NCBI RefSeq assembly: GCF_000252125.1
Contig: NZ_AHKF01000017.1
Span: 124,001-188,000 of the forward strand
DNA: 64,000 nt
Origin: Flavobacterium frigoris PS1
Lineage (GTDB): Bacteria; Bacteroidota; Bacteroidia; Flavobacteriales; Flavobacteriaceae
Direction of reading: 5' to 3'
Shown here in pieces: positions 15,729 to 25,913 of the stretch (the stretch's first letter is position 1; every line of letters begins with the position of its first letter). A model generated the notes under the pieces. That model did no database searches, was not told where the DNA came from, and was given only the letters and a program-made list of their open reading frames with translations. A program made the position numbers and the translations under genes.

Positions 15729-17948
15729 CTAATTTTTATATATCCTTGTCACTTTATCAACTCCATCAATTTTCTTGATGTTATCTATTAGTTTTTTCAA
15801 AATTGTGATGTTTTGGACAACGACAACAACTTGCCCCTTGAAGAGACCAGCTTCACCATTTAAAGATATACTTTGAATATTTACGTGCATATTATTCGAA
15901 ATCACTTTAGTCAGCTCATTTGTAAGTCCTAAAGTATCCATTCCCGTAATATTAAGGATAGCCTTAAATTCTTGTTGTGATGAATCAATCCATTTTGCCT
16001 GCATGATGCGATAGGCATAATTAGACTGCATAGCAATGGCATTCGGACAATCCTTTTTATGCACCTTGATGCCTTCATTTATAGTCACAAATCCAAAAAC
16101 GGGATCTCCTGGAATGGGGTTGCAACAGGTCGATAATTTATAATCTAATTTATCCTGCGCTTTACCAAATACCAGCATATCGTAATTGCTATTCAACACC
16201 TGTTTGTGGATGTCGACATCTGCTGTTTGCTCGGTACGTTTGATTTTACTTTTAAAAAAATTCATTAAAGTATTGCTTCTCTGGGCAGCAAAATCTTTAA
16301 GTTGTTGATTTTCAATTGAGCCAACACCAACTCTGTAAAACAAGTCTAAACTGGTTTTTAATTTGAAAAAATTAACTAAATCATTAACAACGGACTCGTT
16401 TAGAGTAACTTTAAGATGTTTAAGTTTACGTGTAAGGACTTCTTTTCCATCTTCGGCAATCTTTTTTGTATTTTCGTTCAGGACATTCCTAATCTTATTT
16501 TTGGCACGCGAGGTGGTAACATAATCAAGCCAGTTCATTGTTGGCTTTTGATTTACAGAGGTAATGATTTCAACCTGGTCACCATTTTTTAATTCATAAT
16601 TAAGCGGCACTAATTTTCCGTTAACTCTTGTTCCCCGTGTTTTAATTCCTATTTCAGAGTGGATGCTAAAAGCAAAATCTAGTGAGGTTGCGCCCTTTGG
16701 TAACGATTTTATATCTCCTTTTGGAGTAAAGACATAGATTTCCTTAGAGTAGAGGTTCATTTTGAAATCCTCCACAAAATCTACTGCACTAGTTTCTGAA
16801 TTTTCAAGTGCCTCTTTTAATAAGTTTAACCAATTATCTAAGCCACCTTCTTCTGACTGGCCATTTTTGTATTTGTAGTGTGCTGCATAGCCTTTCTCTG
16901 CAATTTCGTCCATTCGTTCACTTCGAACTTGCACTTCAACCCAGCGTCCTTTTGGGCCCATAACTGTTATGTGAAGCGCTTCGTATCCGGTAGATTTTGG
17001 TGATGAAATCCAATCGCGCAAACGACTTGGACTCGGTCTGTAGTGATCTGTTACTATGGAATATATCTTCCAAGCCAGAAATTTCTCCTCAGGTGGAGCC
17101 GATTTGTAAACAATGCGAAGGGCAAATTTATCATAAACTTCATCAAAGCTTACGTTTTGTGCCTGCATTTTTCGTCTAATAGAATAGATGGATTTTGGGC
17201 GTCCTTTTATTGCATATTCGATTCCCTCGGCGTCTAATGATGTTTTGATAATATCCGAAATATCCTTAATATAAGCATCTTGTTGCTCTTTGGTTTCCTT
17301 TATTTTACTTATAATTTCATTATAAACGTTGGGTTCCGTGTATTTTAAACCTAGGTCCTCTAGTTTTGTTTTGATATTATATAAACCCAAACGATGTGCT
17401 AAAGGGGCATAAATGTATAGTGTTTCGGATGCAATTTTAACTTGCTTGTAGTCATCCATTGACTCCATAGTTTGCATATTATGCAGTCTATCGGCAATTT
17501 TGATAAGGATAACACGGACATCGTCATTAAGTGTCAAAAGCATTTTACGGAAATTTTCCGCTTGCATAGACACATTCATGTCTTTTTGAACCAATGAAAT
17601 TTTAGTAAGACCTTCAACAAGTTGCGCTACTTTTGGATTAAAAATACGCTCTATATCTTTTACAGTAGTGGGCGTGTCTTCAACCACATCGTGCAATAAT
17701 GCAGCAGCAATGGATGTAGCTCCCAAACCTATTTCAGAAGCGACAATTTTTGCCACAGCAATGGGATGGAAGATATAGGCTTCACCTGATTTTCTTCTCT
17801 GTTCTTTATGGGCTTCGACAGCAACATCAAAAGCTTTTCGTATCAGTTTCTTGTCTTCGGGAGTCAAGGTTTGGTAACTGATACGAAGTAGTTCTTTATA
17901 TTCTTGAGCAATCGCTTTATTTTCTTTTTCTATATCAATTTCTGTCAT
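15729..17948 (-). CDS. rel: Bifunctional (p)ppGpp synthetase/hydrolase
   Basis: Stringent-response enzyme of about 739 residues. An N-terminal HD hydrolase domain has RRKSGEAYIFHP and an intact HDVVEDT. The synthetase domain follows (KGRPKSIYSIRRKM, FALRIVY, STGYEALHITVMG), then a TGS domain (IYVFTPKGDIKSLPKGATSL) and a C-terminal ACT domain. Both catalytic halves look intact, so it should make and degrade the alarmone. ATG at 17948 is chosen; another ATG lies 15 bp upstream. Upstream of fur and purA on the same strand, which may couple purine supply to the stringent response. Confidence 0.95.
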   Translation of the reverse strand: MTEIDIEKENKAIAQEYKELLRISYQTLTPEDKKLIRKAFDVAVEAHKEQRRKSGEAYIFHPIAVAKIVASEIGLGATSIAAALLHDVVEDTPTTVKDIERIFNPKVAQLVEGLTKISLVQKDMNVSMQAENFRKMLLTLNDDVRVILIKIADRLHNMQTMESMDDYKQVKIASETLYIYAPLAHRLGLYNIKTKLEDLGLKYTEPNVYNEIISKIKETKEQQDAYIKDISDIIKTSLDAEGIEYAIKGRPKSIYSIRRKMQAQNVSFDEVYDKFALRIVYKSAPPEEKFLAWKIYSIVTDHYRPSPSRLRDWISSPKSTGYEALHITVMGPKGRWVEVQVRSERMDEIAEKGYAAHYKYKNGQSEEGGLDNWLNLLKEALENSETSAVDFVEDFKMNLYSKEIYVFTPKGDIKSLPKGATSLDFAFSIHSEIGIKTRGTRVNGKLVPLNYELKNGDQVEIITSVNQKPTMNWLDYVTTSRAKNKIRNVLNENTKKIAEDGKEVLTRKLKHLKVTLNESVVNDLVNFFKLKTSLDLFYRVGVGSIENQQLKDFAAQRSNTLMNFFKSKIKRTEQTADVDIHKQVLNSNYDMLVFGKAQDKLDYKLSTCCNPIPGDPVFGFVTINEGIKVHKKDCPNAIAMQSNYAYRIMQAKWIDSSQQEFKAILNITGMDTLGLTNELTKVISNNMHVNIQSISLNGEAGLFKGQVVVVVQNITILKKLIDNIKKIDGVDKVTRIYKN

Positions 17949-18056
17949 AACGGCATGGTTCATTTTCTAAAAATAACTATAAGTTTACATATATGCAAGA
18001 GATAAATCAATGCTGAAAAATAAAATACTAAATTCTATTTTAAAGTTGGTTTACGC

Positions 18057-19610
18057 CTAATTAGTAGCCGTTTTTGTAAAATCCAAATCTTGGAAATCAT
18101 AACTAAAATCAGTTAAATCAGAAATGGGTTTCATTTTTAGGCCAGTCACTTTTCCATTACTATCAAATTCAAAAAACAGATGTGCATCTGCATGCAAATA
18201 GGCATTGTCCCATTTCACCACATAATTCCCTGTTTTATAGAAAAACACTTCTCCTTTTAGTTGAGCAGAACGCTTAGATTCAAAGAATAATTTTCCTTTT
18301 TTCTCAGTGATTAATACGTCTCCAAACCAACTGTCAGTATAAGTGCCTGTAATAGCTTTGTAGTCTGTTTTTAATTTGGCAGTCTTGTTCTTTGCTACGG
18401 TAGCCCAAACTTCATCAGTAAGTTTATCAGCAGAATCTTCATTGGCTTTGATACGACTGCTGTAAAGGGCGACATAGTCCTCTGATTTTATATCAAGATA
18501 GCTGTCCTTTATCGTATTAGTGATTGCACGAAATGCAGCACCTGATTGTTGATTAGTCAGTACAATAATACCCAATTGCAATTCTGGAAAATAAGTAGTT
18601 TGCGTTACAATTCCTTCTAGTCCACCAGTATGTGTTACTTCTTTGTATCCTTTTACATCGCTCAAAAACCAACCTAATCCATAGGCTTTAAAATGAGAAT
18701 TATAGGGAGCTACTGTATTAATTGGTATTAAAGTTTGTGGTGTCCACATTTCAGCATGCTCTTTTTCAGAGAACAATTGTTTGTTGTCAGGACCGTATTT
18801 CCCATTATTCATTTGCATAATGGCCCATTTACTTAAATCATTTACGCTCGAATAAATTCCGGCTGCAGCATCAAAAAGTTGGTTTTTATACCTGATTATC
18901 ACCTTTAATTTTCCGTTAATAGGCACATGAGGCGCAATAATATTAGTTGTGTCCTTCAATCTTACAAAAGAAGCTGCACTATTATTCATTTCTAATGGTT
19001 CCATGATGCGTTCTTCTATAAAATCGCCCCAGCTTTTGCCGCTAACTACGTGAATCACTTCTCCAGCTACAATATATAGTAAGTTGTCATAATCATATTT
19101 TGTTCTAAAAGCAGAAACAGGTTTTAAATATTGCAGATTTTGAATGATGTCTTGCGCAGTAAAATCACTTCCGTCAGGCCAAATCATTAAATCTCCTGCA
19201 CCCAGACCAAGTCCGCTTCTATGTGTCAATAAATCACGAATCGTAAATTCTTGGGTTACGTAATCATTATACATTCTAAAATTAGGAAGGTATTTGATGA
19301 CTTTATCGTCCCATTTTATTTTTCCTTCATCAACAAGCATGGCTAGAGCAGCACTTGTAAACGCTTTACTATTGGATGCAATTCCAAAAAGAGTGTTTGC
19401 ATCTACCTTTTCATTTGTGTTGATTGATTTTACACCATAACCTTCTGCCAAAACTATTTTTCCATCTTTAACGATTGCCACCGCAATTCCGGGAACATTA
19501 AAAGTTTTTATGGTGCGATTGACTAATTCATCCACCTGGGCAGGACTGATTTGCGCAAAAGAAAGAGTCGTTGAAATTAAAGCTATTGTTATAAATAAGT
19601 TGTTTTTCAT
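18057..19610 (-). CDS. Secreted serine beta-lactamase-like hydrolase
   Basis: Penicillin-binding-protein/class C beta-lactamase-fold hydrolase of 517 residues. Signal peptide MKNNLFITIALISTTLSFAQ, then the catalytic domain with SxxK in IASNSKAF, YDN in KYDYDNLLY, and HTGG in VTHTGGLEG. A C-terminal lipocalin-like domain (residues ~390-517, DUF3471-type) follows. Probably a periplasmic peptidase or esterase; resistance activity is not implied. The frame is open to 19718, but that start would overlap the upstream RNA methyltransferase gene and precede the signal peptide, so ATG 19610 is used. Confidence 0.9.
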   Translation of the reverse strand: MKNNLFITIALISTTLSFAQISPAQVDELVNRTIKTFNVPGIAVAIVKDGKIVLAEGYGVKSINTNEKVDANTLFGIASNSKAFTSAALAMLVDEGKIKWDDKVIKYLPNFRMYNDYVTQEFTIRDLLTHRSGLGLGAGDLMIWPDGSDFTAQDIIQNLQYLKPVSAFRTKYDYDNLLYIVAGEVIHVVSGKSWGDFIEERIMEPLEMNNSAASFVRLKDTTNIIAPHVPINGKLKVIIRYKNQLFDAAAGIYSSVNDLSKWAIMQMNNGKYGPDNKQLFSEKEHAEMWTPQTLIPINTVAPYNSHFKAYGLGWFLSDVKGYKEVTHTGGLEGIVTQTTYFPELQLGIIVLTNQQSGAAFRAITNTIKDSYLDIKSEDYVALYSSRIKANEDSADKLTDEVWATVAKNKTAKLKTDYKAITGTYTDSWFGDVLITEKKGKLFFESKRSAQLKGEVFFYKTGNYVVKWDNAYLHADAHLFFEFDSNGKVTGLKMKPISDLTDFSYDFQDLDFTKTATN

Positions 19611-19689
19611 AATTTTAATGTAAGATTTTTTAAGTAGAGACTTCCTCTTTTCGAAATAATAAAACCGCAGTAACTTTTTATTTTTAGAT

Positions 19690-20475
19690 CTAAAATCCTC
19701 TTTGCCTTTTGGCTTCAAAAATCAAAATTGCAGCTGCAACAGAAACATTCATACTGTCAATTTCGCCTTGCATCGGGATAATGATGTTTTTAGTAGCTGC
19801 ATCACGCCATTCTGGTGTTAAACCAATTGCTTCTGTTCCTACAACCAAAGCGGTTGGAGTAGTGTAATCTTGGGTATGGTAGGAAGTCGAATTTTGTAAA
19901 GTGGCACAATAAAAATTGATTTTTCTTTCTTTCAAAAAAGCAATGATTTCATCCGTTGTTCCTGTGGCAATTTGATTGGTAAAAAGACAGCCTACACTAG
20001 AGCGTACTATATTTGGATTGTATAAATCACTTTTTGGATTGGCAATTATTACGGCATCCAGATTCGCGGCATCGGCAGTTCGCAATAAAGCACCAATGTT
20101 TCCCGGTTTTTCGGGCGCTTCCGCAACTAAAATTAGTGGATTGTCTGATAATTTTAAGTCAGATAACTGCATGGATTTTGTTTTGGCTACAGCCAAAACA
20201 CCTTCAGTTGTTTCTCGATACGCTAGTTTTTGAAATACATCCTTGTTGATTTCTATCAGCTCAGCAGTTTTTGCTATTTTTTTTGCTTCAATTTCAGAAC
20301 AAATCTCTGGATAAAACAAGATTGTTTCCACTTCATAACCACCTTTGATGGCTATTTCAATTTCCCTCTTACCCTCTATTATAAAAGTACCAGTTTGCTT
20401 GCGGTTTTTTGCCTTTTCTTGCAATAATACCAATGATTTTATGAATGGATTTTGAACTGAAGTGATTTGTTTCAA
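19690..20475 (-). CDS. TrmH/SpoU-family RNA methyltransferase
   Basis: SAM-dependent 2'-O-ribose methyltransferase of 261 residues acting on tRNA or rRNA. A substrate-binding N-terminal domain (residues 1-95) precedes the knotted SPOUT domain. Motif 1 is PGNIGALLRTADA, motif 2 is VVGTEAIGLT and motif 3 is EIDSMNVSVAAAILIFEAKRQR. The target nucleotide is not predictable. It precedes the serine hydrolase gene on the minus strand with a gap of about 80 bp. Confidence 0.93.
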   Translation of the reverse strand: MKQITSVQNPFIKSLVLLQEKAKNRKQTGTFIIEGKREIEIAIKGGYEVETILFYPEICSEIEAKKIAKTAELIEINKDVFQKLAYRETTEGVLAVAKTKSMQLSDLKLSDNPLILVAEAPEKPGNIGALLRTADAANLDAVIIANPKSDLYNPNIVRSSVGCLFTNQIATGTTDEIIAFLKERKINFYCATLQNSTSYHTQDYTTPTALVVGTEAIGLTPEWRDAATKNIIIPMQGEIDSMNVSVAAAILIFEAKRQRGF

Positions 20476-20620
20476 GATATTCTAAAATTTAATTATTATT
20501 TTTTAACAAAGATACATAGAGTGTATCCAGTTTTATAAATTTAGAATGGAATATTTATGAATCTGAAATGAGATTGAATAGATAAGTTTGTCAGAACACT
20601 TTCACGCAACTATTTTTCTT

Positions 20621-20628
20621 TAATTTTG
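20621..20628 (+). promoter_or_regulatory. Candidate -7 element for TRIC gene
   Basis: TAATTTTG fits the Bacteroidota -7 consensus TAnnTTTG and lies 63 bp before the ATG. No clear TTG element at -33, so the call is tentative. Confidence 0.4.
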
Positions 20629-20690
20629 CCGTCAATTGTCATTTTAGCACAGTAAAATTTAGCTTTTCAATCTAAACCCACAAAAAAATC

Positions 20691-21293
20691 ATGTTTCATT
20701 TATTAGACATCATAGGAACAATTGCTTTTGCAATGTCAGGCGCATTGACTGCGATGAGCAAAAAAATGGATGCCTTTGGGGTATTTATAATTGCTTTTGT
20801 AACTGCTGTGGGGGGAGGAACATTGCGAGATGTGATGATTGGGAGAACACCAGTGGGATGGATGCTTGATTTAGAGTATGTATATGTAATATGTATCGCT
20901 TGTGTTTTTGCGGTATTGTTCAGAAAGAAATTCGACCGCTTGCGAACTTCGCTCTTTCTATTTGATACGATCGGTTTAGGAGTTTTTACTTTAATTGGTC
21001 TTGAAAAAGGGATTAATATCGGTTTACATCCTATTATATGTATCGCCTTGGGAACTATGACAGCCTGTTTTGGAGGCGTGATCCGTGATATTCTTTGTGC
21101 CGAGATCCCTGTGATTTTCAGAAAGGAAATATATGCCACCATCTGTATACTTGGAGGTGTCGTGTTTTTTATATTAAAAAGATTTAATCTAGATAATGAC
21201 CTTTTATACTTAACAACCTCTTTAGTGATTATTTCTTTTCGGTTGATGGCGGTCAAGTTCAAATGGTATTTGCCTACTTTCGAAAACAAATAA
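20691..21293 (+). CDS. TRIC-type (UPF0126/YicG-like) cation channel
   Basis: Inner-membrane protein of 200 residues with seven hydrophobic helices and two internal repeats. Each has a glycine-rich kink followed by RD: GGGTLRDVMIG (residues ~43-53) and GGVIRDIL (~129-136). This is the signature of prokaryotic trimeric intracellular cation channels. It probably conducts monovalent cations. It stands upstream of the polysaccharide locus and is probably unrelated to it. Confidence 0.9.
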   Translation: MFHLLDIIGTIAFAMSGALTAMSKKMDAFGVFIIAFVTAVGGGTLRDVMIGRTPVGWMLDLEYVYVICIACVFAVLFRKKFDRLRTSLFLFDTIGLGVFTLIGLEKGINIGLHPIICIALGTMTACFGGVIRDILCAEIPVIFRKEIYATICILGGVVFFILKRFNLDNDLLYLTTSLVIISFRLMAVKFKWYLPTFENK

Positions 21294-21328
21294 AAAAAGG
21301 TTACTTTCACAAAGTCTAAAACTTAACA

Positions 21329-22330
21329 GTGAAAAATTATTCCGTCCAAAAATATAAGGAAAGTGATTATGCTAATTGGAATGACTTTATTGGTCAAGCT
21401 AAAAATGCTACATTTCTATTCCATCGTGACTTTATGGAATACCATAAGGATCGATTTCAGGATAATTCCTTGATTGTTTTGCACAAGGAAAAATGGATTG
21501 CAGTTGTGCCTGCCAATGTAGTGGGGAATGAACTGTTTTCGCATCAAGGATTGACTTATGGAGGTTTAGTGTATAATGAAAAGTCTAAATTGTCTACAAT
21601 TATTAACGCTTTTAGAGCTGTTTTGATGTTTTTGGATGCCAATGAAATTGAAAAACTACATCTAAAAACAGTTCCTTCGATTTACCATACTAAACCATCT
21701 GAAGAACTTCTATATGCTTTGTTTTTGGCGGAAGCCAAATTAGTACGAAGAGATAGCTTGTCAGTTATTGATTTGTCACAACAATTTAAAATTTCAAAAA
21801 TAAGAAAAAGAGGTATTCAGCAAGGAATCTCAAACAAATTGGTTATCAAGGAAGAAAATGCTTTCAAGTCCTTTTGGGACGAAATATTGATTCCAAATCT
21901 AGAGGAAAGACATAGAGCAAAACCGATTCATACCATTGAAGAAATGGACCGTTTGAAACGCCTATTCCCAAATAATATCCGACAGTTTAATGTATATCAT
22001 AACGATATAATTGTGGCGGGAAGTACGATTTTTGAAAGCCAGCATGTCACGCATTGCCAATATATTTCTAAATATGAGAAGCAGGAAGATTTAGGAAGTT
22101 TAGATTTTCTGTTTCATTTTTTGATTACTGAAGTGTTTGCTGAAAAACGTTTTTTTGATTTTGGTATTTCCAATGAATTACAAGGAAAAAAGCTGAATGA
22201 TGGGTTGTCCTATTGGAAGGAAAGTTTCGGTGCTAGTACAATTGTTCACGATTTTTATCAGATTGAAACGGCGAACCATTATCTATTAAATTCCTTTTTT
22301 ACAAAATCAAACACAGTCTCAGCATCTTAA
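21329..22330 (+). CDS. FemAB/GNAT-like transferase
   Basis: 333-residue protein with two tandem GNAT-like halves as in FemAB peptidyl transferases. The C-terminal half carries HNDIIVAGSTIFES and KRFFDFGISNELQGKKLNDGL. GTG start at 21329, as no in-frame ATG lies near the domain start. It sits 26 bp before a nucleotide-sugar aminotransferase gene, so acylation of the amino group of the sugar made by the locus is a reasonable inference; an aminoacyl transferase role is an alternative. Expected in the cytoplasm. Confidence 0.75.
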   Translation: MKNYSVQKYKESDYANWNDFIGQAKNATFLFHRDFMEYHKDRFQDNSLIVLHKEKWIAVVPANVVGNELFSHQGLTYGGLVYNEKSKLSTIINAFRAVLMFLDANEIEKLHLKTVPSIYHTKPSEELLYALFLAEAKLVRRDSLSVIDLSQQFKISKIRKRGIQQGISNKLVIKEENAFKSFWDEILIPNLEERHRAKPIHTIEEMDRLKRLFPNNIRQFNVYHNDIIVAGSTIFESQHVTHCQYISKYEKQEDLGSLDFLFHFLITEVFAEKRFFDFGISNELQGKKLNDGLSYWKESFGASTIVHDFYQIETANHYLLNSFFTKSNTVSAS

Positions 22331-22356
22331 AATCTTAAACTTTAAACCCATTTTTA

Positions 22357-23463
22357 ATGATTCCTTTTCTTGATTTAAAAAAAATAAACGAACCTTATGA
22401 AACTGCTTTTCAAGAAAAATTGAAAGTGGTTTTAGATAACGGTTGGTATATTTTAGGGAATGAAGTCAAAGAGTTTGAAACTCGTTTTGCTAATTACTGC
22501 GGGACAAAATATTGCATAGGAACAGGAAACGGTTTTGATGCTTTGGTTTTGATTTTTAAAGCCTATATCGTATTAGGAAAACTACAAAAAGGGGACGAAG
22601 TTATCGTTCCTGCCAATACATACATTGCGAGTATTCTGGCTATTTTACAAGCTGATTTAGTTCCTGTTTTTGTTGAGCCAAAGTTGGAAACCTATAACAT
22701 AGATCCTAATCTAATAACAGAAAAAATCAGCTCAAAAACCAAAGTAATTCTAGTAGTTCATTTGTATGGTCAATTGGCCGAAATGGATGCGATAAATGAA
22801 ATTGCTGTTCCAAATAATTTATTGGTAATTGAAGATGCGGCCCAATCTCATGGTGCTTTTTTAGAAGTCGAATATCAAAAGTCGAAAGTCATAAGTGGGA
22901 ACGCGCAGGCGTACAGTTTTTATCCTGGGAAGAACCTTGGCGCTTTAGGCGATGGAGGAGCTGTTGTTACAAATGATCAAGAACTCAGCAGCACTATACA
23001 GTCTCTGCGAAATTATGGTTCGGAAACAAAATACCATAATGATCACAAAGGAATTAATTCAAGATTGGATGAACTCCAAGCTGGTTTTTTGAATGTAAAA
23101 TTGAGTCATTTGGATTCATTTAATGAACTCAGAAGAGGAATTGCTAGAAGATATTTGGTTGAAATTAATAATGACAAAATTGTGCTTCCGCATTGGGACT
23201 TGTCTAATAATCATGTTTTTCATTTGTTTGTTATTCGAACAAAAAACCGAACAGAACTACAAGAGTATTTACATGAAAACGGAATACAAACTGTAATCCA
23301 TTATCCGATTCCACCGCATAAGCAAAAAGCCTTGTCTGAATGCAATGATTTGTCTTTTCCTATTACAGAAAAAATTCATGACCAGGTTTTGAGTCTTCCT
23401 ATAAGTCCGGTTTTAACTGCAGCTGAAGTTGATTATATTATTTCGGTTTTAAATAAATACTGA
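22357..23463 (+). CDS. DegT/DnrJ-family nucleotide-sugar aminotransferase
   Basis: PLP-dependent aminotransferase of 368 residues. The PLP lysine is in [18 protein letters not shown] (about residue 193), with [11 protein letters not shown] and [11 protein letters not shown] as further family marks. It closely resembles FdtB/QdtB enzymes, which transaminate dTDP-3-keto-6-deoxyhexoses at C3; the FdtA/QdtA-type partner is at 27001-27408. Probable product: dTDP-3-amino-3,6-dideoxyhexose for a surface glycan. Cotranscription with the preceding GNAT and following flippase genes is likely (gaps of 26 and 1 bp). Confidence 0.9.
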   Translation: MIPFLDLKKINEPYETAFQEKLKVVLDNGWYILGNEVKEFETRFANYCGTKYCIGTGNGFDALVLIFKAYIVLGKLQKGDEVIVPANTYIASILAILQADLVPVFVEPKLETYNIDPNLITEKISSKTKVILVVHLYGQLAEMDAINEIAVPNNLLVIEDAAQSHGAFLEVEYQKSKVISGNAQAYSFYPGKNLGALGDGGAVVTNDQELSSTIQSLRNYGSETKYHNDHKGINSRLDELQAGFLNVKLSHLDSFNELRRGIARRYLVEINNDKIVLPHWDLSNNHVFHLFVIRTKNRTELQEYLHENGIQTVIHYPIPPHKQKALSECNDLSFPITEKIHDQVLSLPISPVLTAAEVDYIISVLNKY

Positions 23464-23464
23464 T

Positions 23465-24739
23465 TTGGAGATTTTAAAAAAAATATACAAATCACAACTG
23501 TTTAAAATTAGCTCTTTAAACAGTTTGAGTATTATCCTTAAAATAGGAATAGGCTTAGTGACATCTAAATTGCTTGCCGTTTTTGTTGGCCCTAGTGGAA
23601 TGGCATTGGTGGGGAATCTTAGAAACTTCATGTCTTCATTAGAAACGGTATCAACCTTGGGATTTCAAAACGGGATTGTCAAGTATGTTGCCGAAATTAA
23701 GAAAGACGAAGCGCAGCTGCAGAAATTCATTTCAACTGTTTTTATCTGTTTACTGATTGTCGCTGCGCTCTTAAGTGGATTGCTATATTTCTTTACTGCT
23801 TTTTGGAACTACAAGATTTTCGGAAATGATTTTAAATATGATTTTGTTTTTAAAGCTTTGGCGCTAGCATTACCTTGGTATGCGGTTTCCATTTTTTTAG
23901 TTTCCGTATTGAATGGTTTGGGGAATTTTAAAAAGGCAATTTGGATTAATAGTATCGGGAATGCAATAGGATTGCTTGTTTCAATTGTTTTGATTTTGGA
24001 GTATAGAACCTTTGGTGCTTTATTGTCCATCGTTATTTCACCGGCTTTATTGTTTTTTGTCGCGTTCTATTTCGTCAACAAGGAAATGGCTATTTTTAAA
24101 ATAATCAACAGTGCAGCTTTTGATTTTAGTTTTATCAAGAAACTGTCGTCTTATTCTCTGATGGCGTTGGTCTCCTCTGTATTGGGACCATTGGTTTTTT
24201 TAATGGTACGGAATAATATCATTCAAACGCTCGACATCAATCAGGCAGGTTTTTGGGAAACGATGACAAGAATATCCACTTACTATATGTTGTTTGTAAG
24301 TACTATTTTGTCTGTTTATTTTTTGCCAAAATTGTCTACTTCGAAGGATACTGATGAAACAAAAAGTGTATTTTGGAGTTTCTACAGAGGAATTTTACCT
24401 GTTTTTATTTTAGTGGTGACCATAATTTATTTTGCCCGTTTTTTTATAATCAAGTTGCTGTTCACCAGTGAGTTTTTGCAAGTTGAATCTTTGTTTTTCT
24501 GGCAATTGTTTGGGGATGTTTTAAAAGCCGCTTCTCTGATTTTAGGATATCAATTTTTTGCCAAAAGACTTACCACAGCTTTTATTATAACAGAATTAAT
24601 GTCGCTTGGCTTGTTCTATTTTTTAAGTGATTATTTGATGGGATTGTATGGGATTTACGGGGTAGTTATGGCTCAAGCAGTAGATAACTTTGTTTATTTA
24701 CTTATTTTGCTGCTTTATTTCAGAAAGAGTTTGTTTTAG
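23465..24739 (+). CDS. O-antigen translocase (Wzx-type flippase)
   Basis: Polytopic inner-membrane protein of 424 residues with about 12 helices, of the MATE/polysaccharide-flippase superfamily. It should flip the undecaprenyl-linked glycan to the periplasm. The N-terminal motif LAVFVGPSGMALVGNLRNF and LGFQNGIVKYVAE are typical of WzxE-like proteins. Start TTG at 23465, one base after the aminotransferase stop; the first ATG is ~45 residues in and would remove helix 1. It overlaps the convergent glycosyltransferase by four bases. Confidence 0.88.
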   Translation: MEILKKIYKSQLFKISSLNSLSIILKIGIGLVTSKLLAVFVGPSGMALVGNLRNFMSSLETVSTLGFQNGIVKYVAEIKKDEAQLQKFISTVFICLLIVAALLSGLLYFFTAFWNYKIFGNDFKYDFVFKALALALPWYAVSIFLVSVLNGLGNFKKAIWINSIGNAIGLLVSIVLILEYRTFGALLSIVISPALLFFVAFYFVNKEMAIFKIINSAAFDFSFIKKLSSYSLMALVSSVLGPLVFLMVRNNIIQTLDINQAGFWETMTRISTYYMLFVSTILSVYFLPKLSTSKDTDETKSVFWSFYRGILPVFILVVTIIYFARFFIIKLLFTSEFLQVESLFFWQLFGDVLKAASLILGYQFFAKRLTTAFIITELMSLGLFYFLSDYLMGLYGIYGVVMAQAVDNFVYLLILLLYFRKSLF

Positions 24740-25872
24740 TATTTGTTCCAGATTTCCAAATATTTACTGGCTATTTTGACATAATCGTGTTCTCTTTCTA
24801 TAAAGTCTCTTGCACGTTTTCCAATGGCTATTATTTCAGTAGGGTTTTCAATTAGATAGGATAATTCTGTTACCAAATAATCAACATCTGCAATTGCATT
24901 TACAGCCACTCGTTTCTGTAGGGCATACTGTTTGTGAAATTTTTTTTCAGCACCTGTAAACACCACTTTTCCTTTGGCCATGGCTTCAAGTGCATTATAA
25001 CCTTGGTCATAGGAGTAGGCTTGATCGAGTAGGATATGTGCTTTATTATAGGAGTTAATATAGACTGAGTAAGGAACATTTCGTGTGGTAATTATTTCAA
25101 CTTTGTCGCCATATTTTTGTGCTATACAATCCAATGCTTTTTCAAAATAATCGTTTCCTTTTTTATAATAATTGGCCTCATTTATTCCGTGAAAGATTAC
25201 AATCTTGCCTGAGGTTGATATTGGTTGAAAGTTAATTTTAGCGCTATTGATTGGATTTGGAATCAGTTCTAAATATTTGGGGTTATTATGTAGCGGAATG
25301 TGGTAATCTAGATCAGTGGCAATAACTCCTTTTATGTTTGAATAAATTAATTGATGCAGTTTTTCAAACGATTTACTTTTGAATTTTAATACATTCTCAA
25401 AACTTTTGGAATTTATTCTACCCTGTAAATAGGGCTGAATTACCGATTTGAAATCAGGAGTGTCAAAGCAGTATTTTACATTCAAAAAATCATAACCTGA
25501 AGATAACAGGAATACGTTAGCATTGTTCTTAAACAGAAATTCAAGGATTTTTTTTTCGTAATAATAGTGACAATAAAAACTGTTTTCATTGATGAGTTGT
25601 ACTACATCAAAGTTGGTAAAATGAATCTTGTTTTTTTTAAACTGGCAGTAAGTCATATAGGAACTGATGTCAAAGCCAAAGAGAGAATGAAAAGCTATTT
25701 TTATTTTTTTTAAAATACCATCATCCCATTTTTTTACAATGGGAAAGTCAATGGGATAATTTTTAAAACCATCCTGATGGCCTACAATATAAACGTCATG
25801 CCCTAATTCCTGTAAGCCTTCTTTGAGTGAGTTATGTAAACGGCTGAATTCGCCAACAAGTAAAACTTTCAT
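24736..25872 (-). CDS. Glycosyltransferase (GT-B fold)
   Basis: 378-residue enzyme with a GT-B architecture: an N-terminal Rossmann half begins MKVLLVGEFSRLHNSLKEGL and the C-terminal half has VIFHGINEANYYKKG and the donor-binding DQAYSYDQGYNALEAMAKGKVVFTG (GT4-like E-x7-E region). Cytoplasmic or membrane-peripheral, adding a sugar during glycan assembly; donor and acceptor unknown. It lies on the opposite strand from the flippase, overlapping by four bases at the 3' ends. Confidence 0.82.
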   Translation of the reverse strand: MKVLLVGEFSRLHNSLKEGLQELGHDVYIVGHQDGFKNYPIDFPIVKKWDDGILKKIKIAFHSLFGFDISSYMTYCQFKKNKIHFTNFDVVQLINENSFYCHYYYEKKILEFLFKNNANVFLLSSGYDFLNVKYCFDTPDFKSVIQPYLQGRINSKSFENVLKFKSKSFEKLHQLIYSNIKGVIATDLDYHIPLHNNPKYLELIPNPINSAKINFQPISTSGKIVIFHGINEANYYKKGNDYFEKALDCIAQKYGDKVEIITTRNVPYSVYINSYNKAHILLDQAYSYDQGYNALEAMAKGKVVFTGAEKKFHKQYALQKRVAVNAIADVDYLVTELSYLIENPTEIIAIGKRARDFIEREHDYVKIASKYLEIWNKY

Positions 25873-25913
25873 TTATGTGTATATTTGGTAAATATATTTA
25901 CTTTTAGACAACA

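Noticed and set aside
19611..19718. N-terminal extension of the serine hydrolase
   Set aside because: It would overlap the RNA methyltransferase gene and place a charged segment before a normal signal peptide.
20696..21310. 204-codon minus-strand frame across the TRIC gene
   Set aside because: It is antisense to a clear seven-helix TRIC protein with both GG-x-x-RD motifs. The antisense product has no family resemblance.
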